Source: Humisphaera sp.
GTDB lineage: Bacteria > Planctomycetota > Phycisphaerae > Tepidisphaerales > Tepidisphaeraceae
Assembly (NCBI GenBank): GCA_025351525.1
Contig: JANXVV010000259.1
Span: forward strand, 1-5,668
Direction: 5' to 3'
DNA length: 5,668 nt
A program made the position numbers and the translations under genes. The number at the start of each line of letters is the position of its first letter. Positions within the stretch are counted from its first letter, which is position 1. The notes below the pieces were generated by a model. That model was not told where the DNA came from. It saw only the letters and a program-made list of their open reading frames with translations, and made no database searches. This document shows positions 1-5,009 of the stretch, piece after piece.

Positions 1-137
1 GCCGGGCCGGCGGCGACGGAGTGTGGAGAATTTCTGACGCGTGCGGAGCCATGACGCGACAGTGAAACATAACTCCGGGCAAAGCGCAAGTTAAGATTGT
101 GTTAATCTTTTCGGCCTGCGGCGTGTCGGACAGTAAT
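1..137. other. Left-edge stretch with no supported gene
   Basis: No coding region is convincing here. Plus-strand frames entering from the left edge all stop by about position 63. On the minus strand a short open frame begins at an ATG at 70 (a second in-frame ATG lies at 52) and runs off the left edge after about 23 codons. It could be the start of another gene, but a GGAG only 2 nt before the ATG at 70 is too close for a good ribosome binding site and the peptide is not recognisable. A small inverted repeat (AAGATT at 93-98, AATCTT at 104-109) is followed by a few Ts on the plus strand. It is too weak to call a terminator. Confidence 0.4.
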
Positions 138-309
138 GGCATCATGCCCATGGCCGTGGTACTCCACGGCATTGACTGGTACTCCGGTCAACCAGATAAG
201 AGCGAAGCGATCTTTCTTCATGGAGCGTTAAAAGAGCGCTTCGCTTTGGCTTGGGTCGATCAGAGTACCGATCAATATCGCGGAGTACCGCAAACATGGG
301 CAAGATGCC
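138..309. repeat. Long imperfect inverted repeat built of tandem mini-hairpins
   Basis: The left arm (138-215) and right arm (231-309) are about three-quarters complementary and surround a 15-nt loop. The innermost part is strongest: 201-215 pairs with 231-245 at 14 of 15 positions. Each arm also folds on itself into two small hairpins with a TACT loop on one strand (AGTA on the other): 153-170 and 172-191 in the left arm, 256-275 and 278-293 in the right arm. Several differences between arms are compensatory inside these hairpins, so structure seems to be kept while sequence drifts. The right end merges into a copy of the 24-nt palindromic repeat at 294-317; the left end carries a degraded version. 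The element lies about 45 nt beyond the esterase stop codon, so it may also mark the 3' end of that transcript, but no T-run supports a classical terminator. It is probably a dispersed non-autonomous or REP-like element. Confidence 0.8.
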
Positions 310-317
310 CATGCCAC
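294..317 (+). repeat. 24-nt palindromic repeat, copy 1
   Basis: An 8-bp perfect stem (CATGGGCA at 295-302, TGCCCATG at 306-313) closes a 3-nt AGA loop and is followed by CCAC. It matches the minus-strand reading of the copy at 4929-4952 at 22 of 24 positions, and the two differences form one base pair of the stem (A-T here, G-C there). A third copy is at 4977-5000. Read as codons from 295 it would give HGQDAHAT, of the same form as the other copies. I regard this as chance translation of a dispersed repeat. Confidence 0.8.
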
Positions 318-353
318 GATAAAGCCGCCGATGCCACTCACTTACATACAGTC

Positions 354-2042
354 TTAATTCTTCTTCCCCGCCCCCGTCCACGCATCCGTCCGGAACGGCG
401 ACGCCGGAAGCCCTTCCTTGTTGTACAAATTGCAATCCGGGTTATTCGCCCATCCATACCGCACGGCGGCGGGATTGGCGACGCTCGTACTCCACACCGC
501 GATAGAATCTCCAATGATCCGCGCCTGGGCCGGCATGAATTTCATATCCTCACCCGCAATCGTGAATCCATGCAATTCAGAGGCGGGCGATTCCTGCGGC
601 ACGTTTGGTTGCGTCGAAGGATGCGCGCCGATCTTCAAACCGCCGCCAATATTCGCCAGGGTCACGCGGATGCGGTCCCCCTCACGGTTCATCGACTGAT
701 AGGTCGGACCGCTGTAAACCAGCTCCTTGTGATACGCCACCTTCTCGGCCGCCAATGCCAAACGGTGTCCGACATCCATTTTGTCTTTTGGGTGAATGTC
801 TTCGGCCTGTCCGACATCAATGATGACCGCCTCGCCCGTGTTCGGCAGCGAGAGCGTCATGTGCTGCGCCTCACGCAGCCCCGGCCATCCACCACTGTCC
901 TGAACTGCCTCCGCCTGACGCGGCATGAAGTTGGCGAGTTGCACCCAGATGAACGGGAAATCTTTTTCGTCGGGATTGAACTCCGTCCAGTGCTTCCGCC
1001 AGTCGGCGATCATGGCCGGGAAGAGCGTGCGATATTGTTGCGGCTGACCGGCGTTGGATTCACCCTGATACCAAATCGCCCCTTCGATGCCGTAGGGAAT
1101 GATTGGGGCGATCATGCCGTTGTAGAGCACAGAACCGAGATTCGGATTGTTGTCCGGCGCGGCGGGATAGCGCGGCTGCGGATGCGCGGGTTTCGGTTGC
1201 GGCGGTGCAGGTTGACCGGCGGCCTGTGCGGCTTTGGCCTTGCCCTGCCATTCGGTCATGGCGACCTTCAACGCCAGGCCATCCGTCTCCTGCCATTTCT
1301 TGTCAGCCGCCTTCCACTTCGGAAGCACCTCGCTGGCGAACTTCGCCTTGGATTCCGCGAGATTTTCCTTTGTCGTGTTGAACGTGTCGGCGTAGGCCTG
1401 AATCTCCGGCTTGGCCGCCAGATCCTCCAGGCTCGTCCAGGCCTGTGCCGGGGTGCCGCCCCAGGAGGTGTGGATCAGCCCCATCGGAACGCCCAGATCC
1501 TGATGCAGATCGCGCACGAAAAAGTAACCGACCGCGCTGGTGTTCATCACCGACTCCGGCGTGCATTCCTCCCACTTTCCTTCGCAGTCCGCCAACGGCT
1601 CGAATGCCACTTTCTTCTTCAGATTGAAGATGCGAATTTTCGGGTAAGCAGCCTTGGGGGCTTCAGTCGCGGCGTTGTGAGTCCCGCGAAAACCGAATTC
1701 CATGTTCGACTGACCCGAGGCCACCCAGACTTCGCCCACGACAATGTTCTTGATCGTCACCGTGTTCTTACCCGCGACGGTCATCTCCAACGGCCCGCCC
1801 GCCTGCATCGGCGTGAGCTTGACCATCCACTTGCCATCGGCCCCTGCCGTGACGGATTGCTTCTGACCGTTGAGCGAAACCGTCACCGCTTCCCCGGCGG
1901 CGGCGGTCCCCCAGATCGGCAGTGTTTTACCGCCTTGCAGGCACATGTTGTCGGAAATAATCGCCGGCAGTTTGACGTCGGCCCGGGCATAGAGGCTCAC
2001 CAGGGCGACGGAGGCGGCGGTGAGAAGAAGACGGTGGCGCAT
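354..2042 (-). CDS. Exported sialate O-acetylesterase-like SGNH hydrolase
   Basis: A 562-residue esterase expected to remove O-acetyl groups from sialic acids or other acetylated sugars outside the cytoplasm. Residues 1-21 are a signal peptide: basic MRHR, a hydrophobic core, then an ARA-D cleavage site. A beta-rich domain follows (about 23-100). The SGNH blocks are GQSNME (110-115, likely nucleophile Ser112), HTSWGGTP (191-198), WYQGESNA (324-331) and a C-terminal DIHP (415-418) supplying the Asp/His pair. This layout fits the sialate O-acetylesterase (SASA) family. Between the second and third blocks is a Lys/Ala-rich helical stretch (about 208-275) and a Pro-rich segment (about 278-297), probably a surface insertion. 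The start is supported by GAAAGGAA 5 nt upstream. The acetylated substrate cannot be told from sequence; xylan or another acetylated glycan is possible. No sialic acid catabolic genes are visible nearby. A TAATAC hexamer about 29 nt upstream could be a -10 box, but no good -35 accompanies it. Confidence 0.9.
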   Translation of the reverse strand: MRHRLLLTAASVALVSLYARADVKLPAIISDNMCLQGGKTLPIWGTAAAGEAVTVSLNGQKQSVTAGADGKWMVKLTPMQAGGPLEMTVAGKNTVTIKNIVVGEVWVASGQSNMEFGFRGTHNAATEAPKAAYPKIRIFNLKKKVAFEPLADCEGKWEECTPESVMNTSAVGYFFVRDLHQDLGVPMGLIHTSWGGTPAQAWTSLEDLAAKPEIQAYADTFNTTKENLAESKAKFASEVLPKWKAADKKWQETDGLALKVAMTEWQGKAKAAQAAGQPAPPQPKPAHPQPRYPAAPDNNPNLGSVLYNGMIAPIIPYGIEGAIWYQGESNAGQPQQYRTLFPAMIADWRKHWTEFNPDEKDFPFIWVQLANFMPRQAEAVQDSGGWPGLREAQHMTLSLPNTGEAVIIDVGQAEDIHPKDKMDVGHRLALAAEKVAYHKELVYSGPTYQSMNREGDRIRVTLANIGGGLKIGAHPSTQPNVPQESPASELHGFTIAGEDMKFMPAQARIIGDSIAVWSTSVANPAAVRYGWANNPDCNLYNKEGLPASPFRTDAWTGAGKKN

Positions 2043-2046
2043 GCGG

Positions 2047-2054
2047 TTCCTTTC
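2047..2054 (-). promoter_or_regulatory. Ribosome binding site of the esterase gene
   Basis: On the minus strand GAAAGGAA ends 4-5 nt before the ATG at 2042. It is the only clear Shine-Dalgarno-like sequence in front of any start in this window. It fixes the start so that translation begins at the signal peptide. Confidence 0.65.
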
Positions 2055-2118
2055 GGTGTGTGAATGACAGGTATTAGAAAGAACACCGGGGGCGGGGAAT
2101 TGTTGAGAAGCGCGTTCT

Positions 2119-2220
2119 CAAGCCGGAGGCGGAAGGCGTAGCCGACGCACCGGGTTCTTCGGTGGGACTGCCCTGTCCGAAGAACCCGGGGCGTCGCCTA
2201 CGGCTTCCGCCCTCGGCTTG
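2119..2220. repeat. 102-bp inverted repeat (44-nt arms) just after mtnA
   Basis: Arms 2119-2162 and 2177-2220 are complementary at 39 of 44 positions around a 14-nt loop. The element begins 5 nt after the mtnA stop codon and ends about 75 nt before the esterase start, so it could block transcription read-through or protect the mtnA mRNA 3' end. No T-run follows it on the minus strand, so it is not a classical intrinsic terminator. Each arm contains small local hairpins: GCC-GGA-GGC (2122-2130) and GGC-GTA-GCC (2135-2143) on the left, GCC-TAC-GGC (2196-2204) and GCC-CTC-GGC (2209-2217) on the right. Four of the five arm mismatches lie in hairpin loops or form a compensatory swap within one hairpin stem. 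It resembles a dispersed palindromic element. Confidence 0.8.
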
Positions 2221-2225
2221 TAAAT

Positions 2226-3263
2226 TCATTCCATTAGCGCTGAAAGATGGCGGGGATACGGAGCTTGAATCACTCCCTTTTCGGTGATGATCGCCGTCAC
2301 CAGTTCCGCCGGGGTAACATCGAAGGCGGGGTTGTGGATGTCGACATCGGTTGGGGCGGTTTGCCTGCCGAAACCGTGGGAGACTTCCCGGCCATCGCGC
2401 TGTTCGATCGGGATCTGATCGCCGCTCGGGAGGGCTAGATCGATACTGCTCGTCGGGGCGGCGACGTAAAAGGGGATGCCGAAATGCTTCGCCAGGATCG
2501 CCACGCCGAGCGTGCCGATTTTATTGGCGACATCGCCGTTGGCGGCGACGCGGTCGGTGCCGACGACCACCGCCGCCACCTTGCCGTCTCGCATCACCGT
2601 CGCGGCCATGCTGTCGCAGATGACCGTGACGGGGATGCCGTTTTGTTGAAGCTCGTAGGCCGTGATGCGGCTGCCTTGTAAAAGCGGGCGGGTCTCGTCG
2701 GCATAGACGTGAAACTTCAGGCCGCGCTCTTTACCGATGTAGACGGGGGCGAGGGCGGTGCCGAATTGGACCGTTGCCAGGCCGCCGGCGTTGCAGTGGG
2801 TGAGCAGGTTGATTTGACCGGTGGCGTCTTTCAGAGGTTCGAGGAGCGCGACGCCATGCTCGCCGATGGCGCGACAAACTCGATTGTCCTCATCGAGCAT
2901 ATGGATCGCTTCATCGAGTATTTTTTGCTTCGCGCTCTGGGGAGATTTGGCAGATTGTGCAACCCGGCGAACGCGGTCGATCGCCCAGAACAGATTGACG
3001 GCCGTTGGACGGCTGGTGGCGAGATACCGGCACACTTCCTCCAGTCGAACGGTGAACCGGTCATCGGGAGTAAGGTAGACTCCGAGGTAGACACCGAACG
3101 CCGCCGCGACTCCGATGGCGGGGGCGCCGCGAATGACGAGGCGTTGGATCGCGTCCCACATTTGACGCTCATCGGTGATGTTCACGTAGACGGTTTCGGT
3201 GGGAAGTTTCGTCTGATCGAGCAGGCGGGCGGCGGTGCCGGTCCAGGTGATGGTTTGGAGCAT
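2226..3263 (-). CDS. mtnA: S-methyl-5-thioribose-1-phosphate isomerase
   Basis: A 345-residue cytoplasmic enzyme of methionine salvage that converts the aldose 5-methylthioribose-1-phosphate to the ketose 5-methylthioribulose-1-phosphate. It belongs to the eIF-2B alpha/beta/delta-related family. The N terminus has the family pattern ending in LLDQTKLP (14-21). RGAPAIG (45-51) is the substrate-phosphate region. The catalytic cysteine is Cys157 in LTHCNAGG, and the catalytic acid is Asp237 in GTDR, followed by NGDVANKIGT. AAPTSSID (268-275) and NPAFDVTP (311-318) complete the family signature. The length is normal. The first Met fits the family start and no alternative lies upstream, but there is no Shine-Dalgarno; instead a GC hairpin ends 9 nt before the ATG. 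The gene lies 27 nt after nuoN on the same strand, so it may be translated from a nuo read-through transcript. No other salvage genes are present here. Confidence 0.97.
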   Translation of the reverse strand: MLQTITWTGTAARLLDQTKLPTETVYVNITDERQMWDAIQRLVIRGAPAIGVAAAFGVYLGVYLTPDDRFTVRLEEVCRYLATSRPTAVNLFWAIDRVRRVAQSAKSPQSAKQKILDEAIHMLDEDNRVCRAIGEHGVALLEPLKDATGQINLLTHCNAGGLATVQFGTALAPVYIGKERGLKFHVYADETRPLLQGSRITAYELQQNGIPVTVICDSMAATVMRDGKVAAVVVGTDRVAANGDVANKIGTLGVAILAKHFGIPFYVAAPTSSIDLALPSGDQIPIEQRDGREVSHGFGRQTAPTDVDIHNPAFDVTPAELVTAIITEKGVIQAPYPRHLSALME

Positions 3264-3272
3264 GGGAGGTTT

Positions 3273-3290
3273 CCCCCGGCGTGCCGGGGG
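3273..3290. repeat. GC-rich hairpin between nuoN and mtnA
   Basis: A perfect 8-bp palindrome (3273-3280 with 3283-3290) around a 2-nt centre occupies 18 of the 27 nt between the genes. On the minus strand it abuts the nuoN TAG directly and leaves AAACCTCCC before the mtnA ATG. The run of five Gs at its 3' side could alternatively pair with CCTCC next to the start codon. It has no T-run, so a terminator is unlikely. It may be another dispersed palindrome, an mRNA 3'-end stabiliser, or a structure affecting mtnA translation. Confidence 0.7.
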
Positions 3291-4898
3291 CTATTTAGGG
3301 GAGGGAGTGCCGTCATCAATCCGCGCGGCGATATGGGTGCCGGTGGTGAATACCTGGGTGAGGGGAAGTACGGTGCCCAGCAACAGGGTTCCGAACACGG
3401 AGATGCCGATGGCGGCGGTGATCGGGAGCGGATACCTCGAACCGTTGGTAGGTTCGACGGCATCGCTGACCGGATCGCGCAGGAACATCGTCGCGATGAT
3501 CCGCAGGTAGTACGCGGCGGAGATGGCGGCATTGATCATGATGATGACCACCAGCCAATTGTTCCCGCCGGAGAAGGCTGGTTTGATCAGGAGTACCTTG
3601 CCCCAGAACCCAACCGTCAGCGGGATGCCGATGAGGCTGAAACAGGCGACGGCCATGCACAATCCCAGGCCGACATGACGGCGGCCCTGCCCGGCGATGT
3701 CTTCGATGGTTTCCGCCGAGGTGCCGGCTCGACCGTCGCGGGCGGGGAGCAACATCAGCACCCCGAAGGCGGCGGCGTTCATGATTCCATAGGCGGTAAG
3801 GTAGAAAATCACACCCGCCAGCGCATCGGTCTGCACCGTGCTGCGATCCTGTCCGGCGGAGAGGTAGGCCCCGGCCAGCGTCGCGATGCCGGTGAGCATG
3901 TAACCGCTGTGGGCGACGGAGCTATAGGCCAACAGCCGTTTGAGGTTGGTCTGGAGTAGACCCAGCACGTTGCCGAACGTCATCGTCAACACCGCAATCA
4001 CCCAAAGCAACTTCACCAGCGTGGCCGGTAAAGCCCAGGAGGAACCGCCGACGGCATAGAGGATTTTGATCAGGGCGACGAACCCACTGGTCTTCGGCAC
4101 GAAGGAGAGGAACGCGGTCACCGGGGTGGCGGCACCTTGGTAGACATCGCCGGCATAGACATGCAGGGGGACGGCGGCGATTTTGAAGGCGAAGCCGGCC
4201 ACCAGCATGATGACGGCGAGCAGTACCCAGGGTTGCATCGCGGTTTGAGCGGGGTCCGATTCGGAGGCAGAGGCGGGGTGAAGGAGTTGCGAGATCTGAT
4301 CGAGTTTAATGCTGCCGGTCGTGCCGTAGAGATAGCTGAAGCCGAAGACCATGATGGCAGCCGACATCGCCCCGAGGAAAAAGTATTTGACCCCCGCCTC
4401 CTGTGCCACCGGATTCGGGCGGGAAATCGAGACCATGATATAGGTGGGGATGCTCGCCAACTCGATGCCCAGAAACAGGAGGATGATGTCGTTTGCGCCG
4501 GCGACGATGAAAATACCGCAGAGGCTCAGCAGCATCAGCCCGTAAAATTCACCCGTCTCCTGCCCTACGTTCATCGCACTGTTGCCCGTGCCCTCGGCAT
4601 TCGTCGGCCAGGCCAGCAGCAGAAGCATGATGCCGACGCCGGCCACCAGCAACTTGATGTACTGGGCGAAGTGGAAGATGCGGAGGGTGCCGCTGAGATC
4701 GGTGAGCGTGTGAACCGAGGCGTTGTCACCTTGCTGGCGACCCAGTTGAATGGCAAAGACGACGATCATGGCGACCAGCGCAAGAATCGGCACCCGCTTT
4801 CGCGTGGCAACCTTCATCGAGCAACCGAGCAACATCAACACGCAGGCGACGGTGCTGAGAATCAGTTCGGGCAGAAGTAGTGAAAAGTATCCGGTCAT
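3291..4898 (-). CDS. nuoN: NADH-quinone oxidoreductase subunit N (complex I)
   Basis: A 535-residue, highly hydrophobic inner-membrane protein with about fourteen predicted membrane segments. It is one of the three antiporter-like proton-pumping subunits of complex I. By alignment with E. coli NuoN as I recall it, key residues are kept: Glu146 in FLGIELASIP (TM5 Glu133), Lys239 in FAFKIAAVP (TM7 Lys217), Lys269 in FVPKTSGF (TM8 Lys247) and Lys434 in GFWGK (TM12 Lys395). The signature PLHVYAGDVYQGA spans 244-256. The start is the ATG at 4898, giving the expected hydrophobic N terminus MTGYFSLLLPEL. The open frame continues 34 codons further upstream, but that part is translation of the intergenic repeat and is rejected. 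The Shine-Dalgarno is weak at best. The gene follows nuoM after a 111-nt gap, wider than usual inside nuo operons. Confidence 0.96.
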   Translation of the reverse strand: MTGYFSLLLPELILSTVACVLMLLGCSMKVATRKRVPILALVAMIVVFAIQLGRQQGDNASVHTLTDLSGTLRIFHFAQYIKLLVAGVGIMLLLLAWPTNAEGTGNSAMNVGQETGEFYGLMLLSLCGIFIVAGANDIILLFLGIELASIPTYIMVSISRPNPVAQEAGVKYFFLGAMSAAIMVFGFSYLYGTTGSIKLDQISQLLHPASASESDPAQTAMQPWVLLAVIMLVAGFAFKIAAVPLHVYAGDVYQGAATPVTAFLSFVPKTSGFVALIKILYAVGGSSWALPATLVKLLWVIAVLTMTFGNVLGLLQTNLKRLLAYSSVAHSGYMLTGIATLAGAYLSAGQDRSTVQTDALAGVIFYLTAYGIMNAAAFGVLMLLPARDGRAGTSAETIEDIAGQGRRHVGLGLCMAVACFSLIGIPLTVGFWGKVLLIKPAFSGGNNWLVVIIMINAAISAAYYLRIIATMFLRDPVSDAVEPTNGSRYPLPITAAIGISVFGTLLLGTVLPLTQVFTTGTHIAARIDDGTPSPK

Positions 4899-4928
4899 AT
4901 CGAAGACTCTGTTATTTTTAGTAACCAA

Positions 4929-5000
4929 GTGGCATGGGCGTCTCGCCCATGTCTTTGTTTTTTTGACAAGGAAAATACATGGGCGGGACGCCCGTGCCAC
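4929..5000. repeat. Head-to-head pair of 24-nt palindromic repeats (REPIN-like) in the nuoM-nuoN gap
   Basis: Two copies in opposite orientation lie at 4929-4952 and 4977-5000, complementary at 22 of 24 positions, separated by 24 nt. Each copy is itself a hairpin: CATGGGCG-TCT-CGCCCATG (4933-4951) and CATGGGCG-GGA-CGCCCGTG (4978-4996), the latter with one wobble pair. In the spacer, CTTTGT (4953-4958) can pair with ACAAGG (4966-4971) around a T-rich loop, so the whole unit can form one long stem or two small ones. The layout matches REP doublets (BIME/REPIN). It sits inside an operon and may affect mRNA stability or the NuoM:NuoN ratio. It also explains why the nuoN reading frame appears to extend upstream. 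Confidence 0.85.
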
Positions 5001-5009
5001 CTTAAATCA

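Noticed and set aside
1..70. Possible start of a minus-strand gene running off the left edge
   Set aside because: Only about 23 codons are visible, with poor ribosome binding site spacing and no recognisable similarity; it cannot be supported from this window.
93..111. AAGATT/AATCTT inverted repeat followed by Ts as an intrinsic terminator
   Set aside because: The stem is only 6 AT-rich pairs and the T-run is too short; no gene ending just before it is established.
142..435. 97-codon minus-strand open frame at the esterase 3' end
   Set aside because: It overlaps the esterase C-terminal codons in another frame and otherwise translates the inverted repeat at 138-309.
99..2063. 654-codon plus-strand open frame opposite the esterase
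   Set aside because: It is longer than the real gene but antisense to it throughout. It is very arginine-rich with no recognisable domain, begins in the repeat region, and is explained by GC-biased codons of the opposite strand.
2709..3959. 416-codon plus-strand open frame across mtnA and nuoN
   Set aside because: It crosses two well-supported genes and their spacer on the opposite strand; Gly/Asp/Glu-rich low-complexity composition without motifs.
4137..4880. 247-codon plus-strand open frame opposite nuoN
   Set aside because: Acidic, His/Gln-rich antisense translation of hydrophobic nuoN codons; no family resemblance.
4899..5000. Upstream extension of nuoN by 34 codons
   Set aside because: The added residues are basic and derive from the palindromic repeats. 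The ATG at 4898 gives the normal hydrophobic NuoN N terminus.
4929..5000. Repeats as a small CRISPR array
   Set aside because: The copies are in opposite orientation, there are only two with one 24-nt spacer, the spacer is partly self-complementary, and no cas genes are present.
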